Both the position numbers and the translations under genes were made by a program. A stretch of DNA of 7,298 bases from contig NVVT01000011.1 of NCBI GenBank assembly GCA_002733465.1, positions 147,298 to 154,595 on the forward strand. Direction: 5' to 3'. Positions within the stretch are counted from its first letter, which is position 1. Each line of letters opens with the position of its first letter. The notes below the pieces were generated by a model, which did not search any database, had not been told where the DNA came from, and saw only the letters and a program-made list of their open reading frames with translations. Shown piece by piece: positions 1 through 6,196 of this stretch. Source of the stretch: Kangiella sp. (GTDB taxonomy: Bacteria > Pseudomonadota > Gammaproteobacteria > Enterobacterales > Kangiellaceae).

Positions 1-1270
1 AATTGCTCGGATCGACTTCGGTAATTGGCGCGTTGTTGAACGTTATCTTTCCGTTTTGAGGATCATAAAAGCGTTGTAGTAATTCGAATAATGTTGTTTT
101 TCCCGCGCCTGATGGTCCCACTAAAGCAATAATTTTTCCGCGCTCTATTTGTAAATTAATATCTTTTAATGCTGCGCTATCAGGTCTTGATGGATAATTA
201 AAATGAACCTTTTCAAATGTAATCACATGCTTAGTGGAATGGTCAAAGTCAGCTGGATGGGCGACTACTTTAATTTCGCTTTCAACGGACATTAATTCAA
301 GTAAGCGCTCTGCAGAACCAGCAGCTCTTTGCAGTTCTCCATAGACTTCTGAAACCGTAGCGACTGATGATGCCACCATGATCGCATAAAAAACAAAAGC
401 AGCTAATTCTCCGCCAGTAATCTTTCCGTTTAATACATCCATTCCGCCAAACCAAAGCATCAAGCTAATAGCGCCAAAAGCCAAAAATATAACCGTTGCA
501 ATAAGCACAGAGCGTTGTTTTATTCTCTGTTTAGCAATATTAAATGCGGTTTCTACTTCTTTACTAAATGCCAATTTTTCTTGTGGTTCATGGGTGTAAC
601 TTTGCACTACTTTTATGTTTTGAATTGCTTCACCCGCATAAGTCCCGATATCTGCAATGCTATCTTGACTTTCTTTTGCAAGATTTCTAACCTTCTTACC
701 AAATATCATCATTGGTAATAAAACTAAAGGTACAAAACCCATAACAATTAAGGATAACTTCCAATTAGTTACCACTAGCATGATTAGCCCGCCAATAAGC
801 ATTAAAAAACTACGTAATGCCATTGATAAGGAAGAACCTATAATCGATTGCAAAAGCGTCGTATCAGTCGTTAAGCGCGACATTATTTCGCCACTACGAT
901 TTTCTTCGAAATAGCTGGGGTGCAAACCAAGTAATTGGTTAAATACAGCCTTACGAATATCCGCACTCACTCGCTCACCGAGCCAAGACATTAAGTAAAA
1001 CCGAGTAAATGTTCCAAAAGCAAGTAGGGTAATCATAATGATCATGACACCCACCGCGCTGGTCAATTGTTCTTCTGATCCAGCGATAAAGCCATTATCG
1101 ATGATCATTCGTACGCCTTGACCTAGCGATAGGCTGACAGCTGAGGTTAAAAGCAACGCGGTTAAAGCGCCTGCTAGCATTTTTTTATAAGGCAAGACGA
1201 AAGCGAAAATAGGCGTTAAAGTCTTGAGTGATTTTTTCTCAATGTTTTTCTGATTGGGTTCTGTTGACAT
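1..1270 (-). CDS. MsbA-related ABC exporter, fused permease/ATP-binding subunit (3' end beyond window)
   Basis: I translated this frame by hand; it stays open from ATG at 1270 to the left edge, giving 423 residues of a protein that in its family is usually near 590. It is a half-transporter expected to act as a homodimer in the inner membrane, exporting a lipid or hydrophobic compound by ATP hydrolysis. Residues about 30-305 carry six hydrophobic helices (near 31-52, 70-95, 146-167, 172-192, 254-276 and 286-305). An ABC domain follows, with the A-loop tyrosine in FNYPSRP (Y359) and Walker A GPSGAGKTT at 385-393. Q-loop, LSGGQ signature, Walker B and H-loop lie off the window. The segment SLSLGQGVRMIIDNGF (46-61) resembles the MsbA-related subfamily rather than MsbA itself; that is from memory of the family, and the substrate is unknown. 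No good ribosome-binding site precedes the ATG. It lies 155 bases downstream of ygiM on the same strand. Confidence 0.9.
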   Translation of the reverse strand, partial: MSTEPNQKNIEKKSLKTLTPIFAFVLPYKKMLAGALTALLLTSAVSLSLGQGVRMIIDNGFIAGSEEQLTSAVGVMIIMITLLAFGTFTRFYLMSWLGERVSADIRKAVFNQLLGLHPSYFEENRSGEIMSRLTTDTTLLQSIIGSSLSMALRSFLMLIGGLIMLVVTNWKLSLIVMGFVPLVLLPMMIFGKKVRNLAKESQDSIADIGTYAGEAIQNIKVVQSYTHEPQEKLAFSKEVETAFNIAKQRIKQRSVLIATVIFLAFGAISLMLWFGGMDVLNGKITGGELAAFVFYAIMVASSVATVSEVYGELQRAAGSAERLLELMSVESEIKVVAHPADFDHSTKHVITFEKVHFNYPSRPDSAALKDINLQIERGKIIALVGPSGAGKTTLFELLQRFYDPQNGKITFNNAPITEVDPSN

Positions 1271-1321
1271 GATTTATTCGATTCTAGTGACGATTTTTTA
1301 AATCTAACACTATGGTTAATT

Positions 1322-1342
1322 TTTCAATTGAAATCTATAATA
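1322..1342 (-). promoter_or_regulatory. possible -10 box and 12-base palindrome upstream of the ABC exporter
   Basis: On the minus strand TATTAT (1342-1337) matches five of six consensus -10 bases. It is followed directly by the perfect palindrome TTTCAATTGAAA (1322-1333), which would cover the transcription start. No convincing -35 hexamer sits 16-18 bases upstream, so if this is a promoter it may need an activator. The palindrome could be an operator, or chance in AT-rich DNA. Confidence 0.25.
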
Positions 1343-1365
1343 CCTACAAAGTTGGGTCTAAATTT

Positions 1366-1393
1366 AAAAAATCAAGGTGATTAAATTACACCT
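1366..1393 (-). terminator. weak terminator-like hairpin after ygiM
   Basis: On the minus strand AGGTG (1393-1389) and CACCT (1379-1375) form a 5-bp stem around a 9-base loop. After three bases comes a run of six T (1371-1366). It begins 32 bases past the ygiM stop codon. The short stem suggests partial termination at best, so some ygiM transcripts may read into the ABC gene. Confidence 0.35.
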
Positions 1394-1425
1394 ACCTAAA
1401 TAACTAAAAGATGACAATTGTTAAG

Positions 1426-2088
1426 CTAACCCCATCCATCATTACGTTTTTTTGAACGCCCGCCAAATAAAAATCCAAGTATAATACCAACGACTATTGT
1501 TGCGCCTCCAGCAAAAAATATTTCGCGATTAAAACGTTTACTAAAGGCATTGTTAGATAATTCAACTTGCTCGAGTTTAATATTAAGATTAGAAATTTTT
1601 GATTGTAAATTTAGATTTATTTCTTTTAAAGACTTCATTGAATCGATCTCGCGTTTCAACTTTTGAATTTCTTGTTTGCTTCGCAAATTATCTTTATCTA
1701 AACGATTAAGTGCCGTTTCTAATAGCAAATTTGCCGTAGGCGTTCTGGTTAAATAATCACTTTTAATCCAAAACTCTCTACCTTTGATATCCTTAACTTG
1801 AGTATATCCTGTTTCGATATTTTCAGAGAGTATGTCCAATTTAGTACCTGGTAAGACTTTATGTTTCACTCTAAAGTCTTTAGAAGGCCCCGATCGCGTC
1901 CAGATTTTGCCCTTATCATAAACATAAGCAATTTCAGCTTGTATGTTGAATGACATAACCAAAATGGCGAGAAAGATAGAGGCAAAGACACCTAATTTAG
2001 CCCGATTCTTATGCTGATATCTAGCTAGACTAACTTCTTTTGATGACTGGATAAGTCGTATAAGGCGCTGTAGATACTGATATTTCAT
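1426..2088 (-). CDS. ygiM: YgiM-type SH3b, coiled-coil and C-terminal membrane-anchor protein
   Basis: The 220-residue protein has the full YgiM layout. A hydrophobic segment at 33-50 ends in a possible signal-peptidase site (QA before E52). A bacterial SH3 domain covers about 52-117, with the family hallmark WTRSGPS at 63-69 and EFWIKSDYL at 105-113. A polar, heptad-like coiled coil follows at about 120-188. A transmembrane helix lies at about 191-209, then a basic tail (RSKKRNDGWG). E. coli YgiM (206 residues) has the same order and a similar basic end. The SH3 and coiled-coil parts should lie in the periplasm, with the tail in the cytoplasm. Its biochemical role is not known. The 31-residue basic region before the hydrophobic segment is long for a signal peptide; no later usual start codon precedes that segment, so either the start is as given or the N-terminus is an uncleaved anchor. 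It is divergent from ygiF, as in enterobacteria. The ribosome-binding site is weak. Confidence 0.88.
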   Translation of the reverse strand: MKYQYLQRLIRLIQSSKEVSLARYQHKNRAKLGVFASIFLAILVMSFNIQAEIAYVYDKGKIWTRSGPSKDFRVKHKVLPGTKLDILSENIETGYTQVKDIKGREFWIKSDYLTRTPTANLLLETALNRLDKDNLRSKQEIQKLKREIDSMKSLKEINLNLQSKISNLNIKLEQVELSNNAFSKRFNREIFFAGGATIVVGIILGFLFGGRSKKRNDGWG

Positions 2089-2146
2089 GTTTTTATCTTA
2101 GCTTTTGTTGAATTCAGCAGAAATTGTATAGTGAGTTCAACACTAA

Positions 2147-2181
2147 ATAAAGCCCTATTGCTCTGCATTTAAAGGCTTTAT
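2147..2181. repeat. 8-base inverted repeat in the ygiM/ygiF divergent promoter region
   Basis: ATAAAGCC (2147-2154) is matched exactly in inverted orientation by GGCTTTAT (2174-2181), with 19 bases between the arms and 27 bases between arm centres. The right arm overlaps the candidate -35 box of ygiF and the left arm lies about 60 bases upstream of the ygiM start. It could be a shared operator for the divergent pair; the binding idea is inference. Confidence 0.4.
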
Positions 2182-2207
2182 CAAATATCCCTCCGTTTTG
2201 GCATAAT
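2178..2207 (+). promoter_or_regulatory. candidate promoter of ygiF
   Basis: TTATCA (2178-2183, four of six -35 bases) and CATAAT (2202-2207, five of six -10 bases) are separated by 18 bases. Transcription would start near 2214, about 70 bases before the ygiF ATG. The match is moderate and typical of chance hits in AT-rich DNA, but it is well placed. Confidence 0.35.
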
Positions 2208-2251
2208 AATTTGCACAAAGATCAATGACAAATTAGTTAAGGAATGGTTAA

Positions 2252-2308
2252 ATGGCTCTAATTGATAAAGATTTAATGGTTATTGAATGGCACAAGAACT
2301 CGAGCTGA
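2252..2308 (+). CDS. possible 18-codon upstream ORF overlapping the start of ygiF
   Basis: A short frame, MALIDKDLMVIEWHKNSS, starts at ATG 2252 and stops at TGA 2306-2308, overlapping the first 22 bases of ygiF in another frame. It has a fair ribosome-binding site, AAGGAA at 2240-2245, six bases before its ATG. ygiF itself has no purine-rich site before its own ATG. Ribosomes on this short frame could therefore feed ygiF by translational coupling. The peptide resembles nothing I recognise, and the frame may be chance. Confidence 0.3.
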   Translation: MALIDKDLMVIEWHKNSS

Positions 2309-3795
2309 AATTAGCCGCGACTGAAGAAAAGCTTAATAAAATTAAGAACTTAGATCTCCCAGGTATTGCATCACAAACTCCATGGGAAACTAAGCGCTTA
2401 AACAATGCTTATTTTGACAATAGCGAATTCAAGCTTCGAGAGTTAGCTATTGGCATGCGCCTGCGCTATGTGGACAATAAGATCATCCAATGTGTTAAAT
2501 CTTCCGGTAAGGCTATTGGTGGTTTACATCAACGAAACGAAGATGAAGTTGAGTTAGATGACGCAGATTTAGATATTACAAAAATTCAAGAACCTTATTT
2601 GCAAATTTTGATTGAAGAAGCCTATGAAGAAGGTGGTGAATTTGTCCCATGTTTTGAAACCAATTTTGACCGAACCGCTAGTTTATTAACATTTTCCGAT
2701 GGCACACAAATCGAAATAGCTTTAGATACCGGAGAGATCGTTTCGGATAGTAAGAAGCTCGATATTTGTGAAGTTGAATTAGAACTTATCACTGGTAGTG
2801 CAGATTATGTTTTTGCGCTTGGACGCTATTTAATTAAAGAGTTGGGGCTGGTATTAGCTAATTCAAGCAAAGCTAGACGCGGTTACAGTCTCTGCAAAGA
2901 TTTTAACCCGCGTCAAAAAATAATGTCTGTGACAGAGTTAAGCCAAGGAATTGAAGCTGAGCAAGCTTTTGAAAAAATATGCTTCAATTCTTTAAATCAT
3001 TGGCAATACTATGAACTATTTTTAGCCCGAGATAATGCGCATGGGGCGGTATTGGAAATGTATCGTGCATTAATGAGCTTACAGCATATCTATTTAGTTT
3101 TTGGTGGTCTAATACCACGAACAGCCACAAATGACCTTAAGCGCAGTTGGGAATGGCTAGGCGAAGCAATGAGACCGATTGTTGATGCTGCAAAACATAA
3201 ACGATATTTAATGTCCTATTTAAAAATTAAGGCTGATTGGGACTTAGTCGAAGAACAACAACTAAAAATTCAGAAAGATTCGGCTGAAATGATTGAGCAG
3301 TTTAAAGCGTTATTAAAAACTCAACGCTATAATTTGATGATGTTAAATATGTCTCAATGGTTATACAACAAGGAATGGCAAGATGTCATGTCAGATGAGG
3401 AAAAAGAAAATCTGACAACGCCAATTGTCGAGTTTGCCAAGAAACAACTTGATCATATGTTAAAAGACTTAAAACGAGATTTAGGCCCAAAATTGGACAT
3501 GTTGCCTTTGGACTATTTTAAACAAATCTCACATTTGAGGCGCGCATTAGATACTGGTTTATTTTTTGGTAGTTTATTTGACTCTCAGAAACGAGTTAGC
3601 TATCGTGATGCATGGATTAAAATAATTAACGATATTCGTGGTTTGTTATTGAATCAGTATATTGCCGAATTACAAAAAGAAAACCATACTTCAGAAGAAA
3701 TTGAAGTTTGGTTATCCAAGCTTAATTCTCCAATTTTAGAAAGTTTAGAAGCCACACGAAAATCAGCCTTTAAAATGAAAGGCTATTGGCTTTAA
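2287..3795 (+). CDS. ygiF: inorganic triphosphatase, CYTH-CHAD protein
   Basis: YgiF hydrolyses inorganic tripolyphosphate with a divalent metal in the cytoplasm. The CYTH tunnel domain fills about 1-203. Its signature ExExK is at E4, E6 and K8, followed by R58-L-R60, GGLHQR at 78-83, the acidic pattern at E85-E89, IEIALDTGEI at 142-151, CEVELEL at 161-167 and SKARRGY at 194-200. Nearly all of these match E. coli YgiF by eye. A helical CHAD domain covers about 215-500. Its usual conserved histidine and basic residues are largely absent around 255-278 (FGGLIPR remains at 272-278), which is also true of E. coli YgiF. At 502 residues it is about 70 longer than the E. coli protein (433), the extra length apparently lying within CHAD. 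The ATG is fixed: a TGA stop is directly upstream in frame and ExExK begins at residue 4. The start lacks a visible ribosome-binding site. thpR follows 48 bases later. Confidence 0.92.
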   Translation: MAQELELKLAATEEKLNKIKNLDLPGIASQTPWETKRLNNAYFDNSEFKLRELAIGMRLRYVDNKIIQCVKSSGKAIGGLHQRNEDEVELDDADLDITKIQEPYLQILIEEAYEEGGEFVPCFETNFDRTASLLTFSDGTQIEIALDTGEIVSDSKKLDICEVELELITGSADYVFALGRYLIKELGLVLANSSKARRGYSLCKDFNPRQKIMSVTELSQGIEAEQAFEKICFNSLNHWQYYELFLARDNAHGAVLEMYRALMSLQHIYLVFGGLIPRTATNDLKRSWEWLGEAMRPIVDAAKHKRYLMSYLKIKADWDLVEEQQLKIQKDSAEMIEQFKALLKTQRYNLMMLNMSQWLYNKEWQDVMSDEEKENLTTPIVEFAKKQLDHMLKDLKRDLGPKLDMLPLDYFKQISHLRRALDTGLFFGSLFDSQKRVSYRDAWIKIINDIRGLLLNQYIAELQKENHTSEEIEVWLSKLNSPILESLEATRKSAFKMKGYWL

Positions 3796-3803
3796 TTTAT
3801 TTT
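3765..3803 (+). terminator. hairpin across the end of ygiF with a T-rich tail
   Basis: AGCCTTT (3765-3771) and AAAGGCT (3778-3784) form a perfect 7-bp stem with a 6-base loop, inside the last codons of ygiF. The T-rich stretch that follows begins only about seven bases after the stem and is interrupted. It could be a partial terminator or an mRNA 3'-end structure limiting thpR expression; it may simply be coding sequence. Confidence 0.25.
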
Positions 3804-3843
3804 CCGCATAAAGTTTAGAATCCAAGATACTAATCATCCGCAA

Positions 3844-4476
3844 ATGAGTCGTAAATCAAAAAAAAATAAGAACAATTCAAAAAATCTACAGAGATTATTT
3901 TTTGCCATCGATCTAGAACCTAATATCAAGACAAAGCTAATTACTTTGCAAGATCGTATTTCTAATCCCTTACTTTACAACTCAGTAAACTCAGCGGTTA
4001 GTCCTTCCAACTTTCATATTACACTATCCTTTTTGGGTGATGTCCCTGAGAAAAAACTGGAAATGATTACAGATTATTTTGAGCCTCCTTCAATTGGTGC
4101 ATTTAAATGCAAAACATCGAATTTATTGCTTCTTGAGCCTGTAAATATATTAGCGTTAAAGGTTGATGACTCCACTAATAATCTAGTGATATTAAAGCGA
4201 AAAATAGAAAAACAAATTAAACAAATAACACCTCTCAATATCGGTAAAAAAGAAACTATTCCTCATATTAGTTTGTTCCGAAATGTTGACGCAATACAAG
4301 CTTCACTTGATCACTTTGAATATGAAATCGAATTTTCTGTAAACAGTTTTAGTTTAATGGTAAGTAGAAGCACGTCAAACGGTGTTAGCTATGAGACATT
4401 AGCTGAATGGCCTCTAATCGCAGAATATACTCAACGAAGTATAAAAGAGCAATTGATTGGTGTAGACAATCTTTAA
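3844..4476 (+). CDS. thpR: RNA 2',3'-cyclic phosphodiesterase (2H phosphoesterase, ThpR)
   Basis: ThpR opens 2',3'-cyclic phosphate ends of RNA to 2'-phosphomonoesters; the enterobacterial enzyme was first known as a 2'-5' RNA ligase of tRNA halves. Both catalytic histidine motifs are present: HITLSFLG at 58-65 (H58, T60) and HISLFR at 141-146 (H141, S143). The usual N-terminal strand is RLFFAIDL at 17-24, so the 210-residue protein carries a 16-residue lysine- and asparagine-rich extension that most relatives lack, plus a longer C-terminus. The ATG has no clear ribosome-binding site. The frame is open back to the ygiF stop codon, so a rare non-ATG start (ATA at 3808, ATT at 3799) cannot be excluded. 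It is probably cotranscribed with ygiF, the 48-base gap showing no strong promoter. It converges on the reductase-like gene, with 25 bases between stops and no hairpin visible there. Confidence 0.9.
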   Translation: MSRKSKKNKNNSKNLQRLFFAIDLEPNIKTKLITLQDRISNPLLYNSVNSAVSPSNFHITLSFLGDVPEKKLEMITDYFEPPSIGAFKCKTSNLLLLEPVNILALKVDDSTNNLVILKRKIEKQIKQITPLNIGKKETIPHISLFRNVDAIQASLDHFEYEIEFSVNSFSLMVSRSTSNGVSYETLAEWPLIAEYTQRSIKEQLIGVDNL

Positions 4477-4501
4477 AATTACAGAATATTCAAACTATCC
4501 A

Positions 4502-5101
4502 TTAATAACGAAGTCCATAAGTAGACTGAACAAATCCAGATTCATAACTTTTATTATTCAATAATTCTAGATGACAGTCTTGTCCAATGGCTCCAAATAA
4601 GGGCAAGCCTCTTCCGAGTAAAATAGGAAGTTGAGTGATAGTGATTTGATTCAATATTTTTGCCTTAATAAAAGATTGCAAGGTAATTCCGCCATCTATA
4701 TAGGCATGTCGAACATTCTGACTTTGTAAATCTACCACTAACATTTCCGGCGAGCCTGAATACAATTCAGCTCTTTCTTGGTAGTCATCAGGGATTTCTT
4801 TTAGCCTTTTGCTCAGCACAATAAGACGCTTGTTGTAATAAGGCCAATCGGGAAATGAGACGACTTTTTCGAAAGTGTTTCGCCCCATAATTAAACAATC
4901 GGTACTATCGTAAAATCTTCGATAGCCGTAATCCTCAGCATTGTCATTGTCGGAACTTTGCAAATTAGATTGAGCGTTTGGGTTAGCGCTTTGTTTATTT
5001 TTTGTCGCATTTTTTGAGGTTAACCAATCGATACGACCATCTAGTCGTGCAATATAACCATCTAAGCTTGTGGCTATAAAACCTGAAAATTTAATGTCCA
5101 T
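4502..5101 (-). CDS. dihydrofolate reductase-family protein (RibD C-terminal fold)
   Basis: This 199-residue protein belongs to the RibD C-terminal/DHFR superfamily of putative NADPH-dependent reductases. Visible motifs are TSLDGYIA (11-18) and DGRIDWL (21-27) near the start, MGRNTFE (72-78), RLIVLSKR (92-99), YIDGG (134-138, the cofactor-binding glycine pair) and the family-typical PILLGRGLPLFG (159-170). It is a single-domain member like Bacillus YyaP/YwjB, not riboflavin-pathway RibD, since no deaminase domain is present; the substrate is unknown. Residues about 29-57 form an asparagine-, serine- and glutamine-rich insert where relatives normally have a shorter loop. The start is well supported: GGAG (5112-5109 on the minus strand) lies seven bases before the ATG. 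It begins 35 bases after gluQ and is probably cotranscribed with it. Confidence 0.88.
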   Translation of the reverse strand: MDIKFSGFIATSLDGYIARLDGRIDWLTSKNATKNKQSANPNAQSNLQSSDNDNAEDYGYRRFYDSTDCLIMGRNTFEKVVSFPDWPYYNKRLIVLSKRLKEIPDDYQERAELYSGSPEMLVVDLQSQNVRHAYIDGGITLQSFIKAKILNQITITQLPILLGRGLPLFGAIGQDCHLELLNNKSYESGFVQSTYGLRY

Positions 5102-5136
5102 ATTGATTCTCCAACTATTGCTTATACTTCAATTAT

Positions 5137-6102
5137 CTATGAATTGATGATTAACTTAGTATCCCAATTATCAATGTAATATTCAATGATTTCTCTTGGT
5201 TTTAAAGAGTGAAGTGAGGACTCAATTTTTTGCCCTAAATGTTCAAATATTTTTAGTAATACTTCAGATTTTGTAATCACTTTTTTTTGGTCTTGCAAAT
5301 ACTCTACTTGTTTTAAAGACGGGCTATTTATCGATTTACTTAATTTCAAATTTTTATCATCAGTAATCAATGGAATATGGTAATAACTTGGTTTTGTTTT
5401 TTCTAGAATATCATATAAAAAATTTTGTTTGGGTGTTGAATCTAAAATATCCGCCCCCCTAACAACATGGTTTATGTTTTGATGAATATCATCTGCCACT
5501 ACCGCCAATTGATAAGCAAAAATCCCATCTCTACGTTTTAGGATAAAATCTTGCTTTTGCATGGCGGAAGTGAAGCTTTGTTCATTAAGTATTTGATCTT
5601 CAAAGTGATCATGACCATGAGAAAAGTTAATTTTTATTGCTGCATCTGGACAATGTGAATTTATTTCTGTAGATGTTATTACTTTGTTACTAGAAACTCT
5701 GCACTTAGCATCATAAACACCTTCACTTCTTTCAAGAATATCTTTTCTGCTACAATCACAAGCATACAACCATCCAGATTTTGCGATATCTTCTATAACA
5801 TGCTGATGCCATTGTTCATTTTTACTTTGATAAAACACCTCATCATCCCAAAATAAACCATAACTTTCCAAATCGGTTAATATTGAGTCCACGGAACCGA
5901 TTACTTCTCTTTGCTTATCGATATCTTCAATTCTAATTAACCATTTACCTTGTTGTTTTTTCGCTATCATATAACTTGCAACAGCCGCTGCAAGTGATCC
6001 CATATGCAGTGAGCCAGTCGGACTTGGTGCAAATCGTCCGATCCATTGCGCACTTACTGGATTCTGTTTACTAATATTATGTTTTAGTGATTTCCTAGAC
6101 AT
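5137..6102 (-). CDS. gluQ: glutamyl-Q tRNA(Asp) synthetase
   Basis: GluQ activates glutamate without tRNA and attaches it to queuosine at wobble position 34 of tRNA(Asp). The protein (321 residues; E. coli about 300) is the catalytic half of a class I glutamyl-tRNA synthetase, lacking the anticodon-binding domain. It shows FAPSPTGSLHMGSL (24-37) with the HIGH-type H33-M-G-S36, VVRGADIL (213-220), and the KMSKS-type loop KLSKS (253-257). The zinc-site pattern is C115, C117, Y130 and C134, as expected for GluQ. About 17 polar residues precede the usual start of the catalytic fold. It lies directly downstream of dksA, the classic gammaproteobacterial order, with a terminator between. The start codon has no visible ribosome-binding site and sits 16 bases after the terminator T-run, so expression is probably low or controlled. 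The DHFR-family gene follows. Confidence 0.95.
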   Translation of the reverse strand: MSRKSLKHNISKQNPVSAQWIGRFAPSPTGSLHMGSLAAAVASYMIAKKQQGKWLIRIEDIDKQREVIGSVDSILTDLESYGLFWDDEVFYQSKNEQWHQHVIEDIAKSGWLYACDCSRKDILERSEGVYDAKCRVSSNKVITSTEINSHCPDAAIKINFSHGHDHFEDQILNEQSFTSAMQKQDFILKRRDGIFAYQLAVVADDIHQNINHVVRGADILDSTPKQNFLYDILEKTKPSYYHIPLITDDKNLKLSKSINSPSLKQVEYLQDQKKVITKSEVLLKIFEHLGQKIESSLHSLKPREIIEYYIDNWDTKLIINS

Positions 6103-6118
6103 TTAGACAGTTTAAAGC

Positions 6119-6141
6119 AAAAAAGCGCCAAAAGGCGCTTT
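6119..6141 (-). terminator. intrinsic terminator between dksA and gluQ
   Basis: On the minus strand AAAGCGCC (6141-6134) and GGCGCTTT (6129-6122) form a perfect 8-bp stem with a TTTT loop, ending in a run of six T (6124-6119). This is the clearest terminator in the window. It lies between the dksA stop (6197) and the gluQ start (6102), so it should limit read-through into gluQ. A terminator at this place is also known in the enteric dksA-gluQ operon. Confidence 0.88.
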
Positions 6142-6170
6142 CTATAAAAATTTTGATAGAAGCCTGTCCA
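6141..6170 (-). promoter_or_regulatory. candidate internal promoter for gluQ
   Basis: On the minus strand TGGACA (6170-6165, five of six -35 bases) and TATAGA (6146-6141, four of six -10 bases) are 18 bases apart. The start site would fall near 6134, inside the terminator hairpin, so such transcripts would lack the full upstream stem arm and escape termination. The same stretch is a near-palindrome (6141-6160). This is a sequence match only. Confidence 0.3.
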
Positions 6171-6196
6171 AGAATAGGCAACTACAATTATTACAA

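Noticed and set aside
515..718. A 67-codon plus-strand open frame
   Set aside because: It lies entirely antisense to the ABC exporter, whose frame is clearly coding, and its cysteine- and phenylalanine-rich translation resembles no protein.
2100..2146. A ygiM promoter on the minus strand around TATACA
   Set aside because: The -10-like box at about 2125-2130 has no acceptable -35 at 16-18 bases, so I could not support a specific promoter call.
3844..3885. ThpR and GluQ both begin MSRKS followed by K/N/S-rich residues, suggesting a shared tag or duplication
   Set aside because: The codons differ and similarity stops after a few residues; short basic N-termini of this composition are easily coincidental in AT-rich genomes.
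4477..4501. Possible bidirectional terminator between the convergent thpR and DHFR-family genes
   Set aside because: The 25 bases between the stop codons contain no inverted repeat able to form a useful stem.
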